12,261 bases of DNA from an uncultured Faecalibacterium sp. (lineage in GTDB: Bacteria > Bacillota > Clostridia > Oscillospirales > Ruminococcaceae), in assembly GCA_902463905.1 (NCBI GenBank), contig CABQHF010000042.1, forward strand, positions 1 to 12,261, in the 5' to 3' direction. Each line of letters opens with the position of its first letter. Positions within the stretch are counted from its first letter, which is position 1. Made by a program: the position numbers and the translations under genes. Under the pieces are notes generated by a model, which saw only the letters and a list, made by a program, of their open reading frames with translations, made no database searches and was not told where the DNA came from. Shown here in pieces: positions 1 through 6,506 of this stretch.

Positions 1-652
1 GGCCGTACTCGTGGGTCACGCACAGCTGCAGGATCTCGTGGGCCAGATCCACCGCGTTGGTGGGGTTGCCGCACTGGTCGTTGACCACTTCCAGCTTGCC
101 GAACTTCTTGCCGGCGTTGACGATGGTCTTGACGAAGTTCTTGCCGTAGTAGCTGTACAGCCATGCCGTGCGCACGATGAAGTGGCGGTGGCAGAACTGC
201 TCCACATACTTTTCGCCCATGAGCTTGGTGGAGCCGTAGGCGCTGATGGGGCCGGGGATGGTGGCTTCATCCTGCGGGATGCCGCCGTTCTCGCGGCCGG
301 AGAACACATAGTCGGTGGACACATGCACCAGGCGGGCACCGGTCTTTTCGGCAGCCTGCGCCAGGTTCCGGGGGCCCAGCGCATTTGCCTTGAAGGCGGC
401 GTCATGGTTCACCTCGCAGCCGTCCACGTTGGTGTAGGCGGCGCAGTTGATGATGACATCCGGGCGGTTGCGGCGGACGAACTCATCCACCATCCTGTAG
501 TTGGAAATATCCAGCTCCGACAGATCCACCGGCAGAACGGTGGCATTGAGCAGTTTTTCGGGGATGGGGCCGATCTCGCTGCGGCCCTCCCGCAGCTGCT
601 TGAGGATCTCGGTGCCCAGCTGGCCCTTGCAGCCAGTAACAATGATCTTCAT
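1..652 (-). CDS. rfbD: dTDP-4-dehydrorhamnose reductase (RmlD), 3' end cut by window edge
   Basis: This enzyme performs the last step of dTDP-L-rhamnose synthesis in the cytoplasm: NADPH-dependent reduction of dTDP-4-keto-L-rhamnose. About 217 residues are visible of a family that is usually about 280-300 long; the rest lies beyond base 1. The frame has no stop in the window. The N-terminus has the Rossmann dinucleotide-binding motif TGCKGQLG (residues 6-13). VSTDYVFSG follows at 111-119 and carries the catalytic Thr/Ser region, and the short-chain dehydrogenase YxxxK pair is Y139 and K143. The ATG at 650-652 is preceded by a GAGAGG-like ribosome binding site and lies 18 bases after the rfbA stop, so the two genes are almost certainly co-transcribed. 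rfbB and rfbC are not in the window and may lie further left. The family assignment is secure from the motifs; no search was run. Confidence 0.95.
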   Translation of the reverse strand, partial: MKIIVTGCKGQLGTEILKQLREGRSEIGPIPEKLLNATVLPVDLSELDISNYRMVDEFVRRNRPDVIINCAAYTNVDGCEVNHDAAFKANALGPRNLAQAAEKTGARLVHVSTDYVFSGRENGGIPQDEATIPGPISAYGSTKLMGEKYVEQFCHRHFIVRTAWLYSYYGKNFVKTIVNAGKKFGKLEVVNDQCGNPTNAVDLAHEILQLCVTHEYG

Positions 653-670
653 ACCAATGTGCCTCTCTTC

Positions 671-1558
671 TCAGTAGCGCAGTTTGCCGTCGGCCACGTT
701 CTTCAGGTGCTGGCCGTAGGGGCTCTTGCCGTAGCGCTCTGCGCTCTCCAGCAGGGTGTCGCGGTCGATCCAGCCGTACTTGAAGGCGATCTCCTCCGGG
801 GCGCTGATCTTGATGCCCTGGCGCTTTTCCACCATGCGCACGAAGTCGGCAGCGTCCACCAGGCTCTCCATCGTGCCGGTATCCAGCCAAGCAAAGCCGC
901 GGCCCAGCAGCTGGACATCCAGCTCGTCCTTCTTCAGGTACATATCGTTCAGAGTGGTGATCTCCAGCTCGCCGCGGGCAGAGGGCTTGACCTGCTTTGC
1001 CATCTGCACCACTTCCTTGTTGTAGAAGTACAGGCCGGTGATGGCGTAGTTGGACTTGGGATGCTGGGGCTTTTCCTCCACGCTGAGCACCTTGCCGTCC
1101 TTGTCGAACTCCACGATGCCAAAGCGCTCGGGATCCTGCACATAGTAGCCGAACACGGTGCAGCGGCCCTTGTTCTCGGCGTTGGCAGCGGCGGTCTTGA
1201 GGATCTTGGAGAAGCCGTTGCCATAGAAGATGTTATCGCCCAGGATCATGGCGCAGCAATCGTCGCCGATGAACTCCTCGCCCAGGATGAAGGCCTGTGC
1301 CAGGCCGTCCGGGGAGGGCTGAACTTTATACTGCAGACGGATGCCGTACTGGCTGCCATCGCCCAGCAGTGCCTCAAAACGGGGCGTGTCGGTGGGGGTG
1401 GAAATGATCAGGATGTCCTGGATGCCTGCCAGCATCAGCGTGGACAGGGGGTAGTAGATCATCGGCTTGTCGTAGACCGGCAGCAGTTGTTTGCTGGTGA
1501 CCATGGTCAGCGGGTAAAGCCGGGTGCCGGCACCGCCGGCAAGAATGATACCTTTCAT
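671..1558 (-). CDS. rfbA: Glucose-1-phosphate thymidylyltransferase (RmlA)
   Basis: This enzyme catalyses the first committed step of dTDP-rhamnose synthesis, joining glucose-1-phosphate and dTTP to give dTDP-glucose and pyrophosphate. At 295 residues it has the normal full length for the family. The nucleotide-binding loop LAGGAGTRLYPLT is at residues 6-18, with the SKQLLPVYDKPM block after it. The metal/nucleotide motif GDN is at 107-109, EEKPQHPKSNYA at 161-172, GELEITTLN at 196-204, and the sugar-binding WLDTGT at 224-229. The ATG at 1556-1558 has a strong ribosome binding site, AAAGGAG (1568-1574), nine bases upstream. It is the first gene of a unit that continues into rfbD, and it has its own candidate promoter about 90 bases upstream. 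dTDP-rhamnose commonly inhibits this family allosterically; that is family knowledge and is not visible here. Confidence 0.97.
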   Translation of the reverse strand: MKGIILAGGAGTRLYPLTMVTSKQLLPVYDKPMIYYPLSTLMLAGIQDILIISTPTDTPRFEALLGDGSQYGIRLQYKVQPSPDGLAQAFILGEEFIGDDCCAMILGDNIFYGNGFSKILKTAAANAENKGRCTVFGYYVQDPERFGIVEFDKDGKVLSVEEKPQHPKSNYAITGLYFYNKEVVQMAKQVKPSARGELEITTLNDMYLKKDELDVQLLGRGFAWLDTGTMESLVDAADFVRMVEKRQGIKISAPEEIAFKYGWIDRDTLLESAERYGKSPYGQHLKNVADGKLRY

Positions 1559-1612
1559 ACTTGTGCACTCCTTTAAATTTTTTCAAAAAGTTGTGCAGCT
1601 GTACGCACCCCG

Positions 1613-1628
1613 GGCCGGCGCACCGGCC
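1613..1628 (-). promoter_or_regulatory. GC stem-loop in the rfbA leader
   Basis: A six-base-pair all-GC stem (GGCCGG with CCGGCC) closes a four-base TGCG loop in the predicted 5' untranslated leader of rfbA. It lies about 40 bases before the ribosome binding site. No U-run follows, so it is not a simple terminator. It could stabilise the mRNA or affect translation. The stem is seen directly; any function is inference. Confidence 0.4.
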
Positions 1629-1641
1629 GGAATGCGTATGG

Positions 1642-1670
1642 ATTCAAAGCGGAGCTGCGTCCGCTGTCAA
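1642..1670 (-). promoter_or_regulatory. Candidate sigma-A type promoter for rfbA-rfbD
   Basis: On the minus strand a perfect -35 box TTGACA (1665-1670) is followed, after 17 bases, by TTGAAT (1642-1647), which matches four of six bases of the -10 consensus. Transcription would start near 1635, giving a leader of about 75 bases. The position fits: it lies after the terminator of the upstream glycosyltransferase gene and before the rfbA ribosome binding site. Confidence 0.55.
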
Positions 1671-1748
1671 CTTGTTCAGCACTGCCCTTCCCCGCTTTTA
1701 ACAGCAAAAGGGAACAGCGGTTCACTTTATTTTACTATCAAATGACGC

Positions 1749-1801
1749 AAAAAGCAAGAAAGAACGGCTCATCCGGCAAAAATTATCCGGAAAGCCGTTC
1801 T
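1749..1801 (-). terminator. Rho-independent terminator of the glycosyltransferase pair
   Basis: Nine bases after the stop of the gene ending at 1811, the arms AGAACGGCT and AGCCGTTCT (1793-1801 and 1761-1769) form a perfect nine-pair stem. It is extended by an inner TCCGG/CCGGA stem across a small internal loop. The tail on the minus strand is TTCTTGCTTTTT, so the U-run is interrupted. Position and stem strength make a terminator likely. Confidence 0.75.
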
Positions 1802-1810
1802 GTTTCTCTG

Positions 1811-2602
1811 TTACCACGCAAAACCCCATTTGGAGAAGTAGCGCATCAGGCTGCGCAGCTGCCACAAAAAAGGCTTCAGGCTGCGGTGAGCCGCCCGGTG
1901 CCAGGCATGGATGGCCGTATACTGAGGCACCAAATACGCCTTGCCCTTCGTGCGCATCTTCTGGGTGAGGTCAGCGTCCTCCACATACATGAAGTAATCT
2001 TCATCAAAGCCGCCCACGGCCCGGAACACCTCCGTGTCCACGGCCGAAAAGCTGCCGGTGCAGAACTCGATCTCGGTGGGCAGGGTCAGATCCTTGTCTG
2101 CCATCAGATAGTGCTCGTTGTACTTTGCCCAGAATTTCAGGCAGGGCAGCTGGCGGTAGACCATGGCCCGCACATTGCACCGGCGCAGCGGCAGCCGCTG
2201 GGGCCTGCCATCCGGGAAGGTCAGGGCCGGGCGGGCCATCACCACGCCGGGGTGCTGCACCATCCAGTCGGCAAGGTCGCTCAGGGTGTCGGCGGTGAGC
2301 TGGATATCCGGGTTGAGGATAAAATGCACCCGGCTGTGCAGCAGCGGCAGCACCATGTTGTGGCCGGTGCCAAAGCCGCCGTTCTCCGGCCGGCAGAGCA
2401 CCTGCACCTTCTGGCCCACAGTGGTGCGCAGGGTGCCGTCGGCTGTGGCTGCGGCCAGGCGTTGGCCGCTGCCGTCCGGGCTGGCGTTATCCACCAGATA
2501 CAGCGTCAGCGGGTAGCGGCAGGTGCGGTCCAGCACGGTCTGGGCTGCCCGCAGCGCCTCTTCTGCGCCGTTATAAACTACGATACAGGCTGATAGTTCC
2601 AT
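1811..2602 (-). CDS. Family-2 glycosyltransferase, WbbL-like putative rhamnosyltransferase
   Basis: This cytoplasmic or membrane-associated inverting transferase probably adds one sugar to a lipid-linked glycan. The 263 residues form a single GT-A fold domain. IVVYNG is at residues 7-12 and the nucleotide-binding VDNASPDGS at 37-45. ENGGFGTGHN (73-82) and the NPD metal-binding variant of DxD (97-99) follow. The acceptor-side CTGSFSAVD starts at 181 and YVEDADL, with the catalytic-base ED pair, at 206. The NPD form and the C-terminal H-R-S and YFSKWG blocks resemble the WbbL/rhamnosyltransferase branch. The adjacent dTDP-rhamnose genes support that branch, but donor and acceptor cannot be read from sequence. 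There is no signal peptide or clear membrane span. The start is ATG with GGAG nine bases upstream, inside the end of the preceding gene six bases away, which suggests translational coupling. A terminator follows closely. Confidence 0.88.
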   Translation of the reverse strand: MELSACIVVYNGAEEALRAAQTVLDRTCRYPLTLYLVDNASPDGSGQRLAAATADGTLRTTVGQKVQVLCRPENGGFGTGHNMVLPLLHSRVHFILNPDIQLTADTLSDLADWMVQHPGVVMARPALTFPDGRPQRLPLRRCNVRAMVYRQLPCLKFWAKYNEHYLMADKDLTLPTEIEFCTGSFSAVDTEVFRAVGGFDEDYFMYVEDADLTQKMRTKGKAYLVPQYTAIHAWHRAAHRSLKPFLWQLRSLMRYFSKWGFAW

Positions 2603-2608
2603 CTTTGT

Positions 2609-5029
2609 TTACTCCAGCGGCTTGATGTCGAAGGTGAAGTCCTCCTTCATCAGGTCAAAGTTCGGGTTCATGCAGGGATCCCCCGCCGCCAGCTGCTTTG
2701 CCCACCGCTTCTGGAACCGCTCCACCTCCGACAGGAAGCGCTTGCGCTTGGCCGGGTTCTCATCCAGGCCGCGGCTCTTGCTCTCGTAGTGGTACAGCTG
2801 GGCAAAGGGGGTAAAGACGTTGGTATATCCGGCCTCCCGCACGCGGACGCAGAAGTCCACATCGTTGAAGGCCACGGCAAAGCTCTCGTCCAGGCCGTTC
2901 ACCTGGTCGTACACGCTCTTGCGCACCATCAGGCAGGCGGCGGTCACGGCGTACACATCCTGTGCATAGACCAGACGGCCCATATAGCCGGGGTGCCCCA
3001 TCGGGAAGTTCTTGTGCAGGTGGGCGGCAAGGGTCAGGTAACCGAAGCCGATGCCCGCATGCTGGATGGTGTTATCCGGGTACAACAGCTTGACACCCAC
3101 ACAGCCCACGCGCTCCTGCTGGGCGTACATGACCATCTCCTCGATCCAGCGGGGAGTGATCACCTCGGTGTCGTTGTTGAGCAGCAGCAGGTATTCGCCG
3201 GTCGCCGCCTTCGCACCGAAGTTGTTCAGGGCACTGTAGTTGAAGCCGGTGCCCTTCCAGTACAACACACGCAGGTTGTCCGGGTGCTCCTTCTGCAGCT
3301 GTTCGTAGAAGCGGAAGGTGCCGTCCTCCTTGCTGTTGTTCTCGATGATGATGATCTCAAAATCCGGGTAGGTGGTCTTGCCGTAGATAGAATCCACGCA
3401 GGTGCGCAGATCTGCAGCGTGGTCACAGCTGGGGATGAGGATGCTCACCTTGCCGGGTTTTGTGATGGTATAATCGGTCTTGTAGAAACCCGGCGTGTTG
3501 GGGATCATGGTCACATCATCCACCGGCACGCCCACGCGCTCGTAATGGGCGCGCAGGGCCTTCATGGCTGCTTCCAGGCAGTACATCTTGGCCGAAATAT
3601 TGCTTGCCACGCTGGTGGGGCTGGAACGCCAGTAATATAGCAGGTGCGGGATATGCACCACCTTTTTGGCCTGCTCGGTCAGGCGCAGGTAAAGGTCGTA
3701 GTCCTGGCTGCCGTTGAACTCCGCCCGTTCGTCGCCGCCCACCTTGGCCAGCAGCTGGGCGCTGAACACGCTCAGGTGGCAGATATAGTTGTTGGAGCGG
3801 AGGTTGTCCAGCATATAATCCGGCTTGAAGTGGTATACCGTCAGATGGTCGATGTCGCCCTCAAAGGTGACCTCATCGGTGTACACGAAGTCGGCGCCCT
3901 GCTCGGCGATGGCCTGTGCCACATACCACAGTGCGCACGGGTGCAGGATGTCATCGTGGTCCAGCAAAGCCACATAGGAGCCCTTGACCATGGCAAAGCC
4001 CTGATTGGTGTTGCCCGCAATGCCGTCGTTTTTCTCCAGTTTCTGGTAGCGGATGCGGGGGTCGGCGGCGGCGCGCGCCATCACGGTCTGGCCCACTGTC
4101 TCGTCCTGCCCGGCGTCCACCATGCACAGTTCCCAGTTGCGGTAGCTCTGGTTCTGCACCGAGTCCAGCAGCTCCACCAGGAACTGCTGCGGGGTGTTGT
4201 ACAGGGGCACCACGATGCTGATGAGCGGGCCTGCCGGCTGATTGGCCACCTGCTTCACCAGCAGTTCCGGGGCGGCAAAGCGGTCTGCAGGCATGGCCTT
4301 TCCGGGGAACAGCTTTTTATACTCCCGCTTGGCCTTTGCCTGCGCCATCATGCCGGAAACGCCCACCTGACGCAGGGTTGCCAGAAAGACGAACAGCGGG
4401 AAGCTGTGCCACAACTGGCGGCACTTGCTCACCAGATAGCGCATAGGCCAGGTCATCTTCCAGAACTGAGACTGGGTGACGCTGTTCAGCGTTTTTTCCA
4501 GATCCCGCTCGTGGCTGCGGCTCAGCGAAAGATCGCTGCGCAGGCGTTCCAGCTGGCGGCCCTGCTCTTCGCTGGTGCGCTCGGCCAGCTCCATGCGCTC
4601 CCGCAGGACGTCCAGTTCTTCTTCATATCCGGTCATCTGCGGCACGTCCGCCGGGGCATCGGTGCGGCAGAACAGTGCCGTCTGCAATGCGCGGCCCCGG
4701 CTCTGCCACGAGAGATCCCGGTACAGGCCCTGCTGCATCAGCTGCTTTGCGCAGCCGGACAGCGTTGTTTCCTCGCTGCACACCAGCAGCACCCGGTCTG
4801 CCAGCTGCTCCGGCAGGGTGATCCACTCCGGATCCACCACCACCAGCAGTTCCGGCACAGTGCCTTCTGCGGGCTGCACGGCTCCGGCCTTTTCCAGCGC
4901 CGCTTCCAGCGCCCCTACGCCGCCCAGCACCTGTACGCTGCCAGGATCCAATTCCCGCCGGATGCGCTGTGCCAGCTCCCGACTGCGCTCCGCCTCTTTT
5001 CGGGTCAACTTTTCCTGATCCAACTCCAT
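2609..5029 (-). CDS. Tandem two-domain family-2 glycosyltransferase with an unrecognised N-terminal module
   Basis: This 806-residue protein probably adds two sugars, or alternating sugars, to a cell-wall polysaccharide. Residues 1-125 hold a module I do not recognise. A charged, probably coiled-coil stretch follows (about 135-185), then a QFWKMTWPMR linker near 188-197. GT2 domain 1 (about 268-500) has ISIVVPLYN, the metal-binding DHDD (357-360) and QDYDLYLRL (442-450). GT2 domain 2 (about 527-780) has VSILIPSCD, LNND (617-620) and FNDVDFCVRV (721-730). Both domains look catalytically intact. The frame stays open 91 codons further upstream, but that extension contains the promoter, so I start at the ATG at 5027-5029, which has a purine-rich AGAAGGA just before it. 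The short spacing leaves some doubt about the exact start. Rhamnan or teichoic-acid-like polymer synthesis is inferred from the dTDP-rhamnose genes. Confidence 0.9.
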   Translation of the reverse strand: MELDQEKLTRKEAERSRELAQRIRRELDPGSVQVLGGVGALEAALEKAGAVQPAEGTVPELLVVVDPEWITLPEQLADRVLLVCSEETTLSGCAKQLMQQGLYRDLSWQSRGRALQTALFCRTDAPADVPQMTGYEEELDVLRERMELAERTSEEQGRQLERLRSDLSLSRSHERDLEKTLNSVTQSQFWKMTWPMRYLVSKCRQLWHSFPLFVFLATLRQVGVSGMMAQAKAKREYKKLFPGKAMPADRFAAPELLVKQVANQPAGPLISIVVPLYNTPQQFLVELLDSVQNQSYRNWELCMVDAGQDETVGQTVMARAAADPRIRYQKLEKNDGIAGNTNQGFAMVKGSYVALLDHDDILHPCALWYVAQAIAEQGADFVYTDEVTFEGDIDHLTVYHFKPDYMLDNLRSNNYICHLSVFSAQLLAKVGGDERAEFNGSQDYDLYLRLTEQAKKVVHIPHLLYYWRSSPTSVASNISAKMYCLEAAMKALRAHYERVGVPVDDVTMIPNTPGFYKTDYTITKPGKVSILIPSCDHAADLRTCVDSIYGKTTYPDFEIIIIENNSKEDGTFRFYEQLQKEHPDNLRVLYWKGTGFNYSALNNFGAKAATGEYLLLLNNDTEVITPRWIEEMVMYAQQERVGCVGVKLLYPDNTIQHAGIGFGYLTLAAHLHKNFPMGHPGYMGRLVYAQDVYAVTAACLMVRKSVYDQVNGLDESFAVAFNDVDFCVRVREAGYTNVFTPFAQLYHYESKSRGLDENPAKRKRFLSEVERFQKRWAKQLAAGDPCMNPNFDLMKEDFTFDIKPLE

Positions 5030-5138
5030 GCTTCCTTCTTCCACTCCTTGGAAAACACTTTTTTCTTTATCCAAAACGTTTTTTGCGCGGATCTCCCGCC
5101 AACGTGTATCACACAGCTGTGCCGTTCTGCAGCACAAA

Positions 5139-5152
5139 GGGCAGACTTGCCC
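5139..5152 (-). promoter_or_regulatory. Hairpin at the predicted 5' end of the glycosyltransferase mRNA
   Basis: The arms GGGCA and TGCCC pair perfectly around a four-base loop. The first base of the stem falls seven bases after the -10 box, at the predicted transcription start. A hairpin at the very 5' end of an mRNA can slow 5'-end-dependent decay. The stem is visible; the role is inferred. Confidence 0.4.
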
Positions 5153-5158
5153 TGCGAT

Positions 5159-5187
5159 AGTATACCAGATTGTATTGCACTTGAGAA
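5159..5187 (-). promoter_or_regulatory. Extended -10 promoter for the glycosyltransferase pair
   Basis: On the minus strand the -10 box TATACT (5159-5164) is preceded by TGG, an extended -10 signature. A four-of-six -35 box TTCTCA (5182-5187) sits 17 bases upstream. The predicted start near 5152 gives a leader of about 120 bases before the ATG at 5029. It lies inside the longest possible reading frame, which argues against the longer start. Confidence 0.65.
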
Positions 5188-5277
5188 GCCCTTGCCAGAA
5201 TTTTGCGCGCTGTTTTTTATCGTCAGCACATTCCAAAAGCTGTTCCGACAAAGACGCTCTCACGGAAAGGCCGCTTC

Positions 5278-6342
5278 TCAGCCAAACAGACCCCGCAGCC
5301 AACCGAACAGGCCGCCTCTGCTGCCCTGGCTCGTGATGCTGGCACCCTTATAATAGTGCTTCAGGATGGCCTTGTAGCCCATGTTCTGCTCTGCGGCATA
5401 CCCCACCGCGCCGCACTGGCTCATGCCCACACCGTGGCCAAAGCCGTAGTAGGTCATGCAGGGGGTGCCGTTTTCGTCCGCGCCGAAGTCAAAGCAGTAG
5501 CGGGACGAGACGAACTGCCCGATATAGCGGTAGCTGCGCCCGTTGGATACAAAGGTGTTGTACTGCACATAGCCGCCCAGGCTCTTGTGGGTGGTGTCGG
5601 CATCCGTATAGGGTTCCCCGGTGCGGCTGTCGTTGTACTCCACATAGGTATAATCCTTGCCGATGGAGCGGCGCAGCAGGTTGTGGTACTGCTCCTCGTA
5701 GGGGCTTTCCACGCTCTGCAGGTAAGGCACCTCGGTGCCCCAGGCGTCCCGGCTGGAACAGGTGCCGTACACGCCGGTCTGGGTGTTGTAGCCCGCACTG
5801 GCCGACCACACTGCGTCGCAGACGCTGCCGTTGTAGGTCAGGATCTCATCCTTCACCGGCTCCACCGCCTTGCGGATGACCTCCCGCGTGGCCGAAGGGA
5901 TCTGATCCACCGGGGTGTAGATCAGCGCATTGGCCGAAGAACCATACTGCTTGTGATACTCCAGATAGGAGTGGATGGCCACGGCCTGCGCCTTCCAGGC
6001 CTGCTGGGCTGCGCTGGCGCTGACATAGCTGCCGATGGACCCCAGCTCGTTGTAGGTGATGCCCACCAGGCAGTCCACCAGATCCAGGGTGACGTTCTTT
6101 TTCAGGCCCTGGCCCCGGATGTTCAGGTATGGCATGGTGATGGTGTCGCCGGAACCGAACAGCCAGCTCAGACAGTTTTCTTCCTCCGCCGGGATCAGGG
6201 TAGTGTTGGCACCGCCAATGGTCGTTGCACCGTCAGGCACACCGGCATCCTCTGCCGCCAGCGCCGCCGGGGCACACAGGCAGAGCACTGCTGCCAGCAC
6301 CAGTGCCGCCGCGCGGCATGCAAACCCTTGCAGATGTTTCAC
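5278..6342 (-). CDS. Exported SpoIID/LytB-domain protein, likely peptidoglycan lytic transglycosylase
   Basis: SpoIID-type enzymes cleave glycan strands of peptidoglycan outside the membrane; in spore formers SpoIID acts during engulfment. The 354-residue product starts with a signal peptide: a basic end, a hydrophobic Ala/Leu stretch to about residue 28, and a likely cut after ALA near 29. The SpoIID domain covers about 70-335. It includes VGITYNEL with the candidate catalytic Glu99, KAQAVAIHSYLEY (117-129), and the signature GHGVGMSQCGA (302-312). The GTG at 6340-6342 is chosen because AGGAGG (6351-6356) lies eight bases before it; the upstream TTG at 6346-6348 would be only two bases from that site. 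It has its own promoter and sits alone between a signalling gene and wall-polysaccharide genes. It could be true SpoIID or a vegetative LytB/amidase-enhancer relative, so I give no symbol. Confidence 0.9.
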   Translation of the reverse strand: MKHLQGFACRAAALVLAAVLCLCAPAALAAEDAGVPDGATTIGGANTTLIPAEEENCLSWLFGSGDTITMPYLNIRGQGLKKNVTLDLVDCLVGITYNELGSIGSYVSASAAQQAWKAQAVAIHSYLEYHKQYGSSANALIYTPVDQIPSATREVIRKAVEPVKDEILTYNGSVCDAVWSASAGYNTQTGVYGTCSSRDAWGTEVPYLQSVESPYEEQYHNLLRRSIGKDYTYVEYNDSRTGEPYTDADTTHKSLGGYVQYNTFVSNGRSYRYIGQFVSSRYCFDFGADENGTPCMTYYGFGHGVGMSQCGAVGYAAEQNMGYKAILKHYYKGASITSQGSRGGLFGWLRGLFG

Positions 6343-6367
6343 GAGCAATTCCTCCTTCGTCTTTCCA

Positions 6368-6379
6368 CGCCCATGGGCG
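6368..6379. repeat. 12-bp perfect palindrome in the SpoIID-like gene leader
   Basis: CGCCCATGGGCG is a perfect palindrome between the predicted transcription start (about 6391) and the ribosome binding site (6351-6356). Its place just downstream of the promoter would suit a repressor site, but a 12-base GC-rich palindrome can also arise by chance. Confidence 0.35.
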
Positions 6380-6397
6380 GGCGGACGGTTTGCTTAT

Positions 6398-6426
6398 AGT
6401 TTAACACAGCCTGTGCCTGCGGGCAA
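6398..6426 (-). promoter_or_regulatory. Candidate promoter for the SpoIID-like gene
   Basis: On the minus strand TTGCCC (6421-6426) and TAAACT (6398-6403) are 17 bases apart. Each matches four of six consensus bases, and TGT before the -10 box gives an extended -10 element. It lies after the terminator of the signalling gene and about 40 bases before the ribosome binding site. Confidence 0.5.
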
Positions 6427-6452
6427 GGACTGGACTTCTGTTTTCTGCACAC

Positions 6453-6492
6453 AAAAAACCGGGAACCGCACCGCTTTCCGTGCACTTCCCGG
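6453..6492 (-). terminator. Rho-independent terminator of the HD-GYP gene
   Basis: On the minus strand CCGGGAA (6486-6492) pairs with TTCCCGG (6459-6465). A further GCAC/GTGC stem forms inside across a two-by-two internal loop, and six T residues follow directly (6453-6458). It lies 14 bases after the stop of the signalling gene. Confidence 0.88.
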
Positions 6493-6506
6493 CTTGTATC
6501 GTTTTT

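Noticed and set aside
11..1576. A 521-codon open frame on the plus strand
   Set aside because: It lies wholly opposite rfbD and rfbA, whose motifs are clear. Long antisense frames are expected in GC-rich coding sequence. It shows no known motif and no ribosome binding site.
5188..5277. A terminator after the SpoIID-like gene
   Set aside because: I found no stem followed by a U-run here. Transcription may read through into the glycosyltransferase pair.
3644..5353. A 569-codon open frame on the plus strand
   Set aside because: It is antisense to the tandem glycosyltransferase and its leader. Its His-, Gln- and Leu-rich composition is typical of a complementary-frame shadow, and it has no recognisable domain.
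5203..6399. A 398-codon open frame on the plus strand
   Set aside because: It is antisense to the SpoIID-like gene, which has a signal peptide, signature motif and ribosome binding site.
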